DNA of 64,000 nt from Nocardia sp. (GCA_014360565.1 JACIXH010000002.1:47970-111969), one strand, 5' to 3'. Shown: positions 1-9,987, counted from the stretch's first letter. The notes: generated by a model not told the origin, from the letters alone. Translations and numbers: made by a program.

Positions 1-62
1 TGCTGGACTCGGGGTTGGCACAGCAAGGCCCGGCCGTCGTCGACCACGTCGTCGCGAACTGA
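1..62 (+). CDS. C-terminal end of an unidentified protein (partial)
   Basis: Codons from base 3 to the TGA at 60-62 read as a coherent C-terminus ending in DHVVAN. The gene begins before the window. Too short to assign a family; the call rests only on plausible composition and on the absence of any better reading here. Confidence 0.35.
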   Translation, partial: LDSGLAQQGPAVVDHVVAN

Positions 63-475
63 ACTTTCCGAGGAGGCAGGTCACCCAGCGGCGGCGCACG
101 GCCCTGTGGTCGCTATAGCTCTGGGTGGGCGCGATCTGGAGCGCGGTGGGCACTCACGTTCCATCTCGCTCACCGTCGTGGCGATGCCAACAAACCACTC
201 AGACACGCTGACTACGTTGATGATTCGCTCGAACCAGCGCCAACATCTGACGCGTTGATCGAGCACCATGCTGAACTGCTCTTCGATCGAGGTTGGGACG
301 GCCGCAATCGCACCCGCCCAGATGCAGGTCGACTGCGGCCGCCGCCGCATCTATCTCGGCCATCGTCTATTCGCCGAACATCGGGAAGGACCGCCCGGTC
401 AGGACGTGTGCTATCAGCGAGGGCACCGACCCCTCCCCTGGCATGTTCAACGTCAGCGGCCCAGCGAGAACGAAG
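63..475. other. 413 bp without a convincing gene
   Basis: Both strands contain only short open frames. On the minus strand a 62-codon frame from about 269 to 81 and a 54-codon frame starting near 365 have some protein-like stretches, but neither has a clear ribosome-binding site or a recognisable family. It may hold the remains of a small minus-strand gene downstream of the zinc-motif gene at 476-997. Confidence 0.3.
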
Positions 476-997
476 TCAGCGACCGTGCGCGGCGCACGAA
501 CCGCGGCCGCCGGTTGCAATCGCGCAGCGCTGCCCGTTGGGTTTCAACGCACCGCATTGCAGCTCGGGCGCATGGATATGGCAAAGGTTTCGTCCGGGAA
601 GCGCCCCGATGTTGCACGGACGACCAGACTTTGTGGCTCCAACACAACGCACGCTGGTGTGATCACGGGTGTCGATGGCTGCTTCGAGTTCCTTGTTGTG
701 CTGGGCAGCGACGCGGTGGCCGTGCCGCGACTGTGCTTGTCGACCCCGTTCGGCGTCATCTAGATCGGCCGGGGTCATACCGGCATAGGGTTCCTCGCCC
801 TTGATCCAGCACCCGGCGGCATAGGCGGCGATCCCGTCCCGACTTTGCGAGTGCAGCCATCCGATCTTGCCTAGCCCACGGAACGCCAGATCGTAGGGCT
901 CCTGGTCAGGTTCCCGCTCGACATGGTGCGCGATGTACTCCACTGCGGCGCGGGCCAACTGCGCGCGTTCTGGAATAGTTGGTTTGCGACGGGACAT
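476..997 (-). CDS. Protein with two C-terminal Cys3His zinc-binding-like repeats
   Basis: 173 aa from the ATG at 997; longer upstream starts give a low-complexity arginine-rich leader and were rejected. The N-terminal 115 residues are an uncharacterised, acidic, probably helical region. The C-terminus carries two repeats of the pattern C-x9-C-x(9-10)-C-x2-H (C118, C128, C139, H142 and C148, C158, C168, H171) with TKSGRPC and KPNGQRC cores. This is the pattern of small zinc-binding modules in phage and mobile-element proteins (compare DUF5763). A nucleic-acid-binding role is inference. It is transcribed away from the gene at 1339. Confidence 0.7.
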   Translation of the reverse strand: MSRRKPTIPERAQLARAAVEYIAHHVEREPDQEPYDLAFRGLGKIGWLHSQSRDGIAAYAAGCWIKGEEPYAGMTPADLDDAERGRQAQSRHGHRVAAQHNKELEAAIDTRDHTSVRCVGATKSGRPCNIGALPGRNLCHIHAPELQCGALKPNGQRCAIATGGRGSCAAHGR

Positions 998-1338
998 CCT
1001 CGCACCGTAAAGGCCGAGCGCCGAAACCTCGTTTCGAATCGCCAGATCGATCCGATGCCTCCTCAGACGATGCCCGGGTTCGGCGCTCAGAACCGAACGG
1101 TTGACCGGACCGCCGTTTCGCCGTCGATGAGGCGGCCGGCAATCCACGGAGCTGCGTCTGGCGGTCCTCGAACAGGCGCATGCGATGTCAGTACGAGGTT
1201 CCCTGGCCCTACACGGTCTCCCGGCAGCTACCGCAGGGCCGCCTTCTGGGGTGCATCGGGGCAAGGGCCAGGGAACCGATCGCAGGGAGCAGTGGATGCG
1301 CCAACGTGAATGCTGTAGCGAGACATAGAATCTCCCGC

Positions 1339-3132
1339 GTGACCGAGACTTCCGAATCGCGGACTGGCATCGAAGCTCTGTCGGCTCTCGTCCCCACCGT
1401 CATTCCCGACGATGTGGCCGATCCGGAGCTCGTGACGATCGGCGAACGCTACTGGTCCATAGACGGGTTCGCCGAAGAATTCGGGACGCCGATATGGAGT
1501 GAGAAGGTCCGCGATATCGACACCCAAGAGTGGGGTCAGCAGCCCCACTCCGTCGCCGCAGCAGGGGTGCGAGCAGTCGTTCCGGGGCGAACATGCCCCG
1601 GATGCGCTGGGCCGCTCAGCCTCACGTCTCGATCCGCGTTCGCGCAACTGTGCATCGGCAACCCACCCGACTGCGTCGAGTGCACTCCCTCGCTGCTGCG
1701 TGCGATCCAAACGGTCATCGACCCCGCACGCAAAGCAGGAAGAGACGCGGCCAGGATCAAAAGACAGGCCGCACAAGTGCGCGACGACGCGCGCGATCGG
1801 TGGCACCAGATCCAACAAGAGGTTCTCGACGAGCAATACGGGGCAGCGTTCCCCTCGCCCGAACGGCTGCTACCCGATACTGGAGTGCGAGAACAGATCG
1901 CCGCGTTGGCACTGCTGCGGTACGCCCCCAGCACCGCGCCGATCGAGCCGGTCGCAGATTGGCCAGAGCCCTGGCACCCCGACCGACACAAGGTTGTCGA
2001 GCTCCTGGGGGACTTGGTGGACACGGACCTGGTACGCATCGCGGCTTCTAGCCCTGCGGCCGCGTTTGTATGGGTGCACGAGAGTTTCGATGCCGCACGG
2101 CGGATTGCCAATGGTGATCTCGACACGTTGCCGACACCGCAACTCACCGGCTCGTACTATCCGACCAAGGTCTTCTTCTACGTGCCCGGCGGAAGCAGCC
2201 CAGAAGCCGCCGCGCAACGCCTTGATGCCCAGCTTGTGGCTGCGCTCAACCCCGCCACCATGACCACAGATCGTCGCATCGAACTGCTGGATGTGGTTGC
2301 CGAGCTCCTCGCCGCTGAAGCAGCGCGCTACCTCAACGATCAGCTCAAAGAGCACAATCTGCCCGCAGTCCCGGTGAACCAGCAAGCCAGAATGTGGGCC
2401 GCGATCGAAAGACTCGTCGAGCACAGGTCCCTGGGCGAGATCTACAGCCTCGTGTGGAAATCCGCCCGCATAGCTGCCGTGGCTGCGCAGAAGAATCCGC
2501 AGGCTCGGCGAGAGAACATGAGTACGCACGCGGTCAACCGGTTGGAGTCCCTTGCCAAGCGCGCAGTCTCCGAGCCTGGGTGGGAGATCAATCCGTTCGA
2601 CGAGGTCTCCGGTGTCGGTCACGGACTCGCCGCGATGACTCGCACGCTGTTCTTCACCATTCTCGATAGCGACCCGTTGCGAACAACGTGCCTGCAGGTC
2701 GTGGTGAACCTACCCGCGCCCGTAGACGAGACGTCGGTCGACGAGCCCCTCGCCCCGAGCGTGCATGACGACGAACGCGCACAGACTCTCGCGTGGCTGC
2801 ACGCCCACCCTGACACTTGGAATCCCGACGAGGTTCTTACCGCCCTCGATGCCATCGTGGCTTCCCCTGAAGATGGCCCGGTATGGGTGTTCGAAGCGAC
2901 GGTGGTCGCTCGTGGAGCGGGCGATCTGCGTGATCTCTTCACGCAGATCGCGCCGACTGTCGGCATGAGGAATGCGGCACTGTCGGTCCTGGCCGCAACA
3001 GCTATGCTCGCCGACCCACTCGTTGTCGGTGGCGGCGAATCACTCGCAGTCGGGGAGGTACTCTTCCGCCGGTTGAGCTTTTTGCTTCTCAGCCGACCGG
3101 ACGACGCTGTCGAAGACGACCCGCACATATAG
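1339..3132 (+). CDS. Hypothetical protein with a cysteine-rich zinc-ribbon-like segment
   Basis: About 597 aa from a GTG at 1339; an in-frame GTG at 1306 is the alternative, and the open frame extends to 1180. No family recognised. The only metal-site candidate is C86-P-G-C89 followed by C105, C112 and C115. The rest is mostly helical, with a charged segment around residues 125-165 rich in Arg, Lys and Gln, followed by an alanine-rich helical body. There is no signal peptide or membrane span, so it is probably cytoplasmic. Codon use is strongly GC3-biased throughout, supporting a real gene. Confidence 0.75.
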   Translation: MTETSESRTGIEALSALVPTVIPDDVADPELVTIGERYWSIDGFAEEFGTPIWSEKVRDIDTQEWGQQPHSVAAAGVRAVVPGRTCPGCAGPLSLTSRSAFAQLCIGNPPDCVECTPSLLRAIQTVIDPARKAGRDAARIKRQAAQVRDDARDRWHQIQQEVLDEQYGAAFPSPERLLPDTGVREQIAALALLRYAPSTAPIEPVADWPEPWHPDRHKVVELLGDLVDTDLVRIAASSPAAAFVWVHESFDAARRIANGDLDTLPTPQLTGSYYPTKVFFYVPGGSSPEAAAQRLDAQLVAALNPATMTTDRRIELLDVVAELLAAEAARYLNDQLKEHNLPAVPVNQQARMWAAIERLVEHRSLGEIYSLVWKSARIAAVAAQKNPQARRENMSTHAVNRLESLAKRAVSEPGWEINPFDEVSGVGHGLAAMTRTLFFTILDSDPLRTTCLQVVVNLPAPVDETSVDEPLAPSVHDDERAQTLAWLHAHPDTWNPDEVLTALDAIVASPEDGPVWVFEATVVARGAGDLRDLFTQIAPTVGMRNAALSVLAATAMLADPLVVGGGESLAVGEVLFRRLSFLLLSRPDDAVEDDPHI

Positions 3133-3138
3133 GCGATC

Positions 3139-3502
3139 GATGTTCGACGACCTCGACTGTGCGACGCGGTTCTGATGCCGAGCCCTCGGCGCCACCGAGG
3201 AAACGAACATCGAGCAGAGCCAACGGATATACCGCCGACTCCAGATGCCTGACACCGACGTCCGGATACTGCTCCAAGCGACCACCGACCCCCAAGTCGT
3301 CCAAATCCCGGATGCACCTCGACATCGAGACCGACGATGCCGACGCCGAGGACACGCCAGACTCGAAGCGCTCGGTGCCGTGAGCGTCGATCACCAGCAA
3401 GAACGCGGGTTGGAATTCTGGGTCCTCCAGGATCCCTGGAAGAACGAATTCTGCGTGCTCCACGCAGAATTCGCGGCACTACTATCTGACCGGCCAGCGT
3501 GA
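3139..3502 (+). pseudogene. Probable decayed small gene
   Basis: Three plus-strand frames each give a short protein-like stretch in sequence: a start MFDDLDCATR at 3139, then ALGATEETNIEQSQ...DVRILLQATTD in the next frame (about 3180-3300), then DIETDDADAED in a third (about 3310-3370), and finally FWVLQDPWKNEFCVLHAEF ending with a stop at 3500-3502. Joined, these would make one roughly 115-residue protein interrupted by several frameshifts. No family recognised. Decay is inference; it could also be chance in GC-rich sequence. Confidence 0.35.
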
Positions 3503-3562
3503 CAGTAGCCGGTCTCGCCGAGACGGCAGGCGCGCCTTGACCTGCCGTCCGGCGGCATCGGC

Positions 3563-4288
3563 TCAGCTGGGGATTGCCGCCGGCGGCAACCGCGGATCGG
3601 TCGACGCGGTGAGCAGTGCAGCGGCGAACACCGAGTGCGCGGTACGGGCGGCGTCGAGCAGCCACACCACCGGCGCGAATTCACCGGCGGTAATGAGAAT
3701 CTCGTCGACTCGACGGCCAGCGGTGTCGACATCGGTCTCGACGTGCGCGGCGAGCTCGCCCACGTGGATCGAAGGCACCGGGATCGGCGCGCTCGCGTGA
3801 AGGAGCGACTCCACGCTCGCAGGGTCGAGGCGATCCGCGTCGATGACTGTGTGGCGAATACACCAGCTCGGACATCCAGAGGCATCCAGCGGCTCGTCGG
3901 CCGCGTCGATCAACTCGCCCAGTGCGGCGTGCACAACCGCGGCCTCGGACAAGGTCCACCACAGGTCGCCCTCGACTCCGGCATGCACCACGACATCGAT
4001 CGTGCTTGTCGCCGGGAGCGCGTCGATCGTCGCACTGAGCTGGATCGCGGTGTCCCCACCCGCTTCGGAGCGGCCGACCGGGACCGAGACCCCGTTGTGG
4101 ACGGCAAATCCGGTGTCGGCCGGATCCAGCCCATCACCTTCGTGAAATCGGTGCTCGACACACCAGGCCGGGCACAACGTCAGCTCATCCGGTGTGCCGA
4201 CCACCATGTGCCGGGCGGCCGCATAGGACAGGTTCAGGGCCGCTTTGCGGGATCGGGCACGTTGTTTGCGGCGCGCGTTGGAAGTCAT
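3563..4288 (-). CDS. DUF6907-like protein with two CPxWC modules
   Basis: 241 aa starting at the ATG at 4288 (MTSNARRKQRARSRK). Two internally repeated modules each begin with a CPxWC-x2-H motif (C39-P-A-W-C43..H46 and C139-P-S-W-C143..H146), followed by a beta-rich stretch and a helix (SEAAVVHAALGEL; TAHSVFAAALL). This is the layout of the actinobacterial DUF6907 family, whose function is unknown; Cys and His suggest a metal site. A basic N-terminal tail precedes the first module. Divergent from the gene at 4674. Confidence 0.75.
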   Translation of the reverse strand: MTSNARRKQRARSRKAALNLSYAAARHMVVGTPDELTLCPAWCVEHRFHEGDGLDPADTGFAVHNGVSVPVGRSEAGGDTAIQLSATIDALPATSTIDVVVHAGVEGDLWWTLSEAAVVHAALGELIDAADEPLDASGCPSWCIRHTVIDADRLDPASVESLLHASAPIPVPSIHVGELAAHVETDVDTAGRRVDEILITAGEFAPVVWLLDAARTAHSVFAAALLTASTDPRLPPAAIPS

Positions 4289-4673
4289 CAGACCATCTCT
4301 CCGGCAGCGTCCCGCGTCCCCCGCCAGGTGAATATGACTGGCCAACAGCGTCTCTCGGCGCGATCCGCGCCCGAAGGGCGGACCTTGTTCCGGATCGTAG
4401 CCGGGAGCACGCGGGGCTCGGATCGGCTCGGAATCAGGCGGGCGCTACTGCATCCAATACTGTAGCTGTCCACGACCTCGCGCTGACGCGTCCGCGGTAA
4501 ACTTCTCTGCGGCACGGTTACGCGTGCCCGCTCCGAGCCGCGACGGCCCACGCCCGCCCGCGGCAGCGAAGACAAGGTTCCCGCCCGAATCGCGTAGCAG
4601 CAGCGACAACGCCAGGTCATCCAAGTACCCCGGCGGGATCGGGCGTGGGACATCCCGCGAGACGGAGCTCACG
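4289..4673. other. Divergent intergenic region, 385 bp
   Basis: It separates two divergently transcribed genes and must hold both promoters. The only structure seen is a weak inverted repeat around 4446-4465 (CTACTGC ... TACTGTAG). No gene or RNA recognised. Confidence 0.4.
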
Positions 4674-5618
4674 ATGACTCGCAACCGCCGCACCAAGGCC
4701 AAGGTCCGCAGCCACCAGGCCCAGACTGATACCCCGTACATGGTCGCGCGCCGCCAACTCAACATCCCCGCCGCCCCAGCCGGGACCGAAATACCTTCCA
4801 GCTCTTCGCAGCTCCTTCCGCCGCTGCGGCCCTGGACGACGTGGACCTATTGCAAATTCTGGACAGGTATCGCTGCCGAGCACGGCCCGCTAATGGCGGT
4901 CACGGTCAGCTCCGGCCCACGGTGGTGGGAGCTCGATGATGTGGTTCGAAAGGCTTGCGGGGCACTGCAGGACCGGCCCACCGAGGAACGAGATCTATGG
5001 ATCGGGAATTTGAGCGGTTACTCGGTGACCAAGCGCGAGCATCTGCCCGGCGTGCTCGAAGGGATGAGAGCGGCCGGCGCGCTGTCGCGATTGACCGTTC
5101 GTGAAATCCCCGACGGCTCCCGGTGCGACCACGCACGCTGCCGTCGCCGCCGCGGCGAGCCCGTCCGGCGGCGCCCGGCGACGACGCCGCCTTCCATCCC
5201 GCAGATCAACTCCGCGGCCCTCGGGCCGATGCTGACCTTGGCGAAGGTGATGGAACAGAACCCAGCGCTCAACTGCTCCGGTATCGGCGTGTACCGCGAG
5301 CCGGGTAGCACCCTCGCGCAGCACCGCGCTGCGCTCGAGGAGGAACGACGCGCACTCACCAACCACGAGGCCGCGATCATGAACATCGCGGCCTTGCTGC
5401 GAGACAACATCCGCCCGATCAAATCCACCCCCATCGGCTCCTACGACATGAAACACGTGGTGCAGAGAGCGATCGGCTCCTACGTGTCCAACGGTGACCT
5501 CATCGCTGCCGCCCTCATTGCGAAATACCCGTACCGGCACATCGATGGCCCGAACGTTGAGCTCGGGATGAGCCAGCGCGATGTGAACAGGCTCAGAAAC
5601 GTCAGGCCGCGCACGTAG
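4674..5618 (+). CDS. Hypothetical actinobacterial protein
   Basis: 314 aa from the ATG at 4674, preceded by GAGACGGAG as ribosome-binding site. The basic N-terminus (MTRNRRTKAKVRSHQAQ, then PYMVARR) is a common leader of plasmid and ICE proteins in Nocardia and Rhodococcus. Residues 30-120 contain tryptophans (TWTYCKFWTG, PRWWELDD). A basic linker with DHARCRRRRG follows, then a helical C-terminal domain from about residue 175 ending SYVSNGDLIAAALIAKYPYR. No enzymatic motif seen. Function unknown; it is followed at 88 bp by a GNAT-like gene. Confidence 0.65.
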   Translation: MTRNRRTKAKVRSHQAQTDTPYMVARRQLNIPAAPAGTEIPSSSSQLLPPLRPWTTWTYCKFWTGIAAEHGPLMAVTVSSGPRWWELDDVVRKACGALQDRPTEERDLWIGNLSGYSVTKREHLPGVLEGMRAAGALSRLTVREIPDGSRCDHARCRRRRGEPVRRRPATTPPSIPQINSAALGPMLTLAKVMEQNPALNCSGIGVYREPGSTLAQHRAALEEERRALTNHEAAIMNIAALLRDNIRPIKSTPIGSYDMKHVVQRAIGSYVSNGDLIAAALIAKYPYRHIDGPNVELGMSQRDVNRLRNVRPRT

Positions 5619-5705
5619 AACTCAGCCGTGCTCCCCGAGAAGATGCGGATGAGCAGAACCTGTCGGTGACCGAGGGCACAATCGGCGCAATGCCGAAGGG
5701 GGCCA

Positions 5706-6314
5706 ATGACTATGGTGGGTGAACACACCGACAGCGATTCTGCAGACGTCGATGAGCAGGCCGAGGATGTGTACGCGCAGTACCTGCGGCCACCTCCATC
5801 CCACCCGTTTTTGCGGGCGCTGAACCCGCAGAGACGATACCGACGATGGAAAACCCTGCGCACCATCAGGTTCGAGGCCTTCGGCCCGCCGATCACCGCA
5901 GGTGCCGCCACCGACGTCCGCTCGATCACGCTGTACCACCGCGACCGAGACGGCTGGCCGGTCGGGAAGGTCAGCTATTTGATTTGCCACCACTGCCGCC
6001 GCGCCTTCATCGGCAACCTCGACGTGAACCCGAGCCTGCAGGGACAAGGCATCGCAACCCGCGTGCTGGCCGACATACGCAAGCAGATCCCCGGCTACAC
6101 CTGGCTCACCAGCCGCCATATGCCCACGGCGAAGTCGTTCTGGCTGCTGATGGCCGAACGCACCGGCGAGGACTACGCCGACACCGAACCCGATCACACC
6201 TGCGAGCACATGGCTCCATTCTGGCGCGGCGGCGCGACCTGGGCGAACACCGACAGCAACGACAACCCGACAGGCCGACGAAGGCCCCGACGGCCCGAAC
6301 CCAGCGCCTGGTGA
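5706..6314 (+). CDS. GNAT-like N-acetyltransferase
   Basis: 202 aa; ATG at 5706 is preceded by GAAGGGGG. The region IGNLDVNPSLQGQGIATRVL (about residues 101-120) matches the acetyl-CoA-binding motif A of GNAT enzymes (Q/R-x-x-G-x-G/A). The preceding strand has a CHHC pair that could bind metal, which is unusual for GNATs. The C-terminus after about residue 165 is polar and ends in a proline/arginine-rich tail. The substrate cannot be predicted. Probably co-transcribed with the gene at 6394. Confidence 0.7.
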   Translation: MTMVGEHTDSDSADVDEQAEDVYAQYLRPPPSHPFLRALNPQRRYRRWKTLRTIRFEAFGPPITAGAATDVRSITLYHRDRDGWPVGKVSYLICHHCRRAFIGNLDVNPSLQGQGIATRVLADIRKQIPGYTWLTSRHMPTAKSFWLLMAERTGEDYADTEPDHTCEHMAPFWRGGATWANTDSNDNPTGRRRPRRPEPSAW

Positions 6315-6393
6315 AGCTCCACAACCAGGCTGGTGACAGCGAAATCCATTGCCGAAACACCCATTCGGCACAGTCGAACAGGAGGGCCGCCCC

Positions 6394-7830
6394 ATGTCGC
6401 AGTGGGAGATCGACAAACTGAACTACGACGAGCTGAGCCAGGAATTCGGCGCCGATCGGCGATGGCTGCGCGAACCGGGATTCCCCGACAGCCACCGCGA
6501 CGCCGACGGACAGCCCCGCTGGCACGCGGATCAGGTATGGGCATGGCTGGCTGCACACGCCCCCGACGCCGCCGCCGTGGTGCCGTTGCAATATTGGCCA
6601 CGCGGAGACGCGGTCTACCAGCAAGCACGTGAGATCAAGGACGCAGTGGTCCAAGACTGGTCGGTGCACGGCATCGTGCTGCGGCTGCTGTGGCCCACCG
6701 TGCTCACGCTCTGGGGCGACCGACTGGCCGCCGAAGCATCCACCCTGGTCCCGCAGGTGCCGCGGGTGATCCGGATCCGCTCGGACTTCGGGTTCCGCGG
6801 GCCGACGTTGGCGGTCCACGACGAGCACGGCACCATCCTCGAGTCCGTCAAACCGGTCTGGCCGGAGCTCGCGTTGCTCCTGGGCGGACGGGCACCATAT
6901 TGGCCCGACGGACTCCGCGACACAGCCGCGATGCGCCAGTGGCAACCCGGCGATCCGACGGCCATCGTGTCGGTCACCGGCGCGCAACCGGACCCGGCGC
7001 CGCTGTTGCGGCTGGCCGACACCTTGCCCGACACCACCACCGCCCACGCCGTGCTGGTCAATCTCGCCCATGGCTCGTTGTGCCGCGCGAGCAACGACGT
7101 CGCCGAGACGGTCAAGGAGATGGCCGCAGACCCGAACAGGGCGCAGTGGACTGTCTTGGCCGCGACCAATCCGCCGGCACCCGAACCCGTCGAGCTCAAC
7201 GACGTCGTGCTGCGCGACGGGTGGCTCAGCGTCACCGCGCGCACCGACACCCTCGCTCACGAGGCCGTTCTCGCGGTCCTCGCCTCCGGACACACCGACG
7301 GATTCCCGTACACCGCCGCCGAACGTGTCGACCCCAGCGCTGGACTCGGCGTCGAATGGGCTGCCCGCCTACTCCCCACCGCCCCCAGCGCCGGCTTCCA
7401 AATCCTCTACGGGCATCTGGCCCCCGGCGAAGAAGCCACGATCACCGACTACCTGACCGACCCGGCCACCGACGCGCCCGCAGTCCGCCTGGCCTCGGGC
7501 GACATCGTTGCCGCCGTCCCCCATCGACTGCCGACGACCAGCGCGCTGGCCGCGCTCACCCTCGACAAACCGATCTGGGTCCGCCTGGCCGACGGAACCA
7601 TCCACTTCGTCCCGCGCCGCGACGCCCCGGGAATCAACTGGGGCTATCGAGGCAGCGGCACCAGCACCCTCGCCCAGCTCATCGCCGACTTGCTCGACGA
7701 CATCACCGCCCCCGCCCCCGAGCGGTTCACCAGCGACAGCCCCGGACTCGAGAAACTGCTGACCACCGACTGGCCCCACAACACCACCTTCGCCCGCGAC
7801 CAGCTCGACACCGCCCACCAACAGCGGTAA
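6394..7830 (+). CDS. Large hypothetical protein with an N-terminal HTH-like segment
   Basis: 478 aa from the ATG at 6394, which has a good AGGAGG site; an earlier in-frame ATG at 6349 lacks one. Residues 1-55 include GFPDSHRDADGQPRWHADQVWAWL, the pattern of excisionase/MerR-like helix-turn-helix segments common in actinobacterial element proteins. The remainder is mixed alpha/beta with no recognised catalytic motif (for example GTSTLAQLIADLLDD near the C-terminus). No membrane segment. It lies 80 bp downstream of the GNAT-like gene and 56 bp before an FAD oxidoreductase. Function unknown. Confidence 0.65.
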   Translation: MSQWEIDKLNYDELSQEFGADRRWLREPGFPDSHRDADGQPRWHADQVWAWLAAHAPDAAAVVPLQYWPRGDAVYQQAREIKDAVVQDWSVHGIVLRLLWPTVLTLWGDRLAAEASTLVPQVPRVIRIRSDFGFRGPTLAVHDEHGTILESVKPVWPELALLLGGRAPYWPDGLRDTAAMRQWQPGDPTAIVSVTGAQPDPAPLLRLADTLPDTTTAHAVLVNLAHGSLCRASNDVAETVKEMAADPNRAQWTVLAATNPPAPEPVELNDVVLRDGWLSVTARTDTLAHEAVLAVLASGHTDGFPYTAAERVDPSAGLGVEWAARLLPTAPSAGFQILYGHLAPGEEATITDYLTDPATDAPAVRLASGDIVAAVPHRLPTTSALAALTLDKPIWVRLADGTIHFVPRRDAPGINWGYRGSGTSTLAQLIADLLDDITAPAPERFTSDSPGLEKLLTTDWPHNTTFARDQLDTAHQQR

Positions 7831-7886
7831 CCCAGCCCCGCACAGGCGTTCAACTTCAGAACCGGCCCAGGTGAGGGGAGCTCAGC

Positions 7887-9290
7887 ATGGCGAAGGTCGT
7901 CGTTGTTGGTGGTGGGATCGCGGGGCTTGCCGTCGCGCTGTTCCTGGGACGGCGCGGCCACGACATCACGGTGCTGGAAAAGGAACGCCGAAGCGCCGGA
8001 GTGGATCTCGACGAAGACTTCTTCGGTTGGCGGCGCCCCAGCGTGCCTCAGGCCGTGCAACCGCATACGTTGCACGCCCCGGTGCGCACGGTGCTGCGCG
8101 CTCGAGCTCCCGACGTCTACGCCGCGATGATCGAGCTCGGCGCACAAGAACACCACGCCTTCGACCCGTTTCCGCACCGACCGGTACCGAAGCCAGGTGA
8201 TGAGGATCTGGTGACGGTGCGCGCCCGCCGCATCGTCGTCGAGCACGCACTCGCCGTCGCGGTAGGCCACCAACACCGCGTCCGGACCTCGCACGGAGCA
8301 ACACCGTCCGGGCTACGAATCGACCGCGCAACCCGCGCGCTACGCGTCACCGGTGTCGTCTGCGATCACACGGTGGTGCCTGCGGATCTGGTCATCGACG
8401 CCGCGGGACGGCGTTCGCCGATCCCGAGATGGCTGGTCGAAGCTGGTGTGCGCGCACCGGAAACGCGAAGCCACCGCACCAACATCGCCTACTTCTGCCG
8501 GTGGTACCGGCGCCGCCCCAACGATGTCCGCCAGCCCGAACCCGCGGTCACCGGCTCGTCGACGCCATTCGCGCGCGGCGGCGTATTCCCCAGCGACAAC
8601 GGCATCTTCGCGGTTCACCTGCTGGTCTCAACTCGCGATCCCACGAGGGCCGCGCTGCGTGACCCTGCGACGTTCGAAGCCGTCGCGCGACGATTTCCCG
8701 GCTGCCGCGAGTGGCTCGATCTCGACAGCGACCCTGTCAGCGACGTGCACGCCATGGCCGGATTGGACAACCGCACCACCTGCCTTGTCGCCGACGGTGA
8801 GCCGATCGTCACCGGTCTGCTCACCGTCGGTGACGCCGCGATGCACACCAACCCCACCCTCGGACTGGGCATTCCACAGGCACTGCTGTCAGCACAATGG
8901 GTGGCCGACCACGTCGATCACGTCTCCGACACCGACCTCGCCGTGGCGCATCACCGCTGGAACAGCAAGACACTGCTTCCCTGGTTCGAACATCAGGTCC
9001 GCACGGACGCACTGAACGAGGCCCGCCTCGGCGGGAGCGCCGAGCAGCAGCCCGACGACCGTTCCGCAGCAGTCGCGGCAGCAGCGCCCTGGTGCGCGAG
9101 GGACGACCCCCAGGTGATGCGCGCGCACGCACGCGTACGTCATCTGATGGAACTCCCCGATGTCGCCTATGCCGACCCTGAAGTCGAACAGCGTGTCCTG
9201 CGTTGGCTCGCCACCCATCCCAACGTCTCGGGACCGACCGGTCCGAGCCGTCTCCACTGGGAACTGCTCACCGGCGGCGGATCGAGCTGA
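7887..9290 (+). CDS. FAD-dependent oxidoreductase (PHBH-type flavoprotein)
   Basis: 467 aa. The N-terminus has the Rossmann dinucleotide motif GGGIAGLAVALFLGRRG followed by an acidic residue at the end of beta-2 (VLEKE), typical of FAD binding. A GD motif (VGDAAMHTNPTLGLGIPQAL, about residues 312-331) is the second FAD contact of p-hydroxybenzoate-hydroxylase-type enzymes. Length matches single-component flavin monooxygenases and geranylgeranyl-reductase-like proteins. The substrate is unknown; no biosynthetic cluster surrounds it. RBS GGTGAGGGG precedes the ATG. Confidence 0.85.
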   Translation: MAKVVVVGGGIAGLAVALFLGRRGHDITVLEKERRSAGVDLDEDFFGWRRPSVPQAVQPHTLHAPVRTVLRARAPDVYAAMIELGAQEHHAFDPFPHRPVPKPGDEDLVTVRARRIVVEHALAVAVGHQHRVRTSHGATPSGLRIDRATRALRVTGVVCDHTVVPADLVIDAAGRRSPIPRWLVEAGVRAPETRSHRTNIAYFCRWYRRRPNDVRQPEPAVTGSSTPFARGGVFPSDNGIFAVHLLVSTRDPTRAALRDPATFEAVARRFPGCREWLDLDSDPVSDVHAMAGLDNRTTCLVADGEPIVTGLLTVGDAAMHTNPTLGLGIPQALLSAQWVADHVDHVSDTDLAVAHHRWNSKTLLPWFEHQVRTDALNEARLGGSAEQQPDDRSAAVAAAAPWCARDDPQVMRAHARVRHLMELPDVAYADPEVEQRVLRWLATHPNVSGPTGPSRLHWELLTGGGSS

Positions 9291-9355
9291 TCTGCTACCT
9301 CTCGTTGTCGGTACCCGCTGCTACCGTCACGCGCCGACGACGAGGAGGCTCCCCC

Positions 9356-9838
9356 ATGTCCCTACCGATCAGCTACATCACCGAGGACGCCACCACACCC
9401 ACCGGTGACGGGCCGAAGATCATCGCCCACATCGTCAATGACGCCGGACGCTGGGGCCGCGGGTTCGTCACCGCCATATCGCATCGGTGGCCAGAATCAG
9501 AACAGTCCTATCGGCGTTGGCACCGCGACCGCATCGCCAATGACTTCGCCCTCGGCGCCGTCCAACTCGTCGCTGTCGACGACGATCTCCACGTCGCCAA
9601 CATGATCGGGCAGCACGGCATCCGGACCTCGCGCGCCACGACCGCACCGATCCGCTACGATGCCCTCGGCCGCTGCCTGTCCAGCCTCTCCTCCACCGCG
9701 AGCACCCTCGGCGCGACAGTCCACATGCCACGGATCGGCACAGGCCTGGCCGGAGGAGTCTGGGACCAGATCGAGCCGCTGATCACCGACAGGCTGTGCG
9801 GCAACGGCGTCGCGGTCACCGTCTACGACTGGCCCTGA
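9356..9838 (+). CDS. Macro-domain protein (ADP-ribose binding/hydrolysis)
   Basis: 160 aa from the ATG at 9356, preceded by GAGGAGG. The macro fold signatures are visible: AHIVNDAGRWGRGF (residues 24-37, the adenine/ribose-binding loop) and MPRIGTGLAGGVWDQIEPLI (the diphosphate-binding loop). The short one-domain layout matches actinobacterial Appr-1''-p processing/OARD1-like proteins that remove ADP-ribose from proteins or nucleic acids. It may serve with the ADP-ribosylglycohydrolase at 40450 and Nudix protein at 28485, though these are far apart (inference). Confidence 0.85.
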   Translation: MSLPISYITEDATTPTGDGPKIIAHIVNDAGRWGRGFVTAISHRWPESEQSYRRWHRDRIANDFALGAVQLVAVDDDLHVANMIGQHGIRTSRATTAPIRYDALGRCLSSLSSTASTLGATVHMPRIGTGLAGGVWDQIEPLITDRLCGNGVAVTVYDWP

Positions 9839-9987
9839 CACTCAGACGAATGCCTGTGTGCGCCACCAGAACACCCCGTGCAGCTCGACCTCGCACTGCA
9901 CAACAGAACGTGCCGAGTTTGTCGGTCCCCAGGTTCATGCTGAATCCAGCGCGACCAACAGAAACGACACGCCACCGGAGGATCGAC

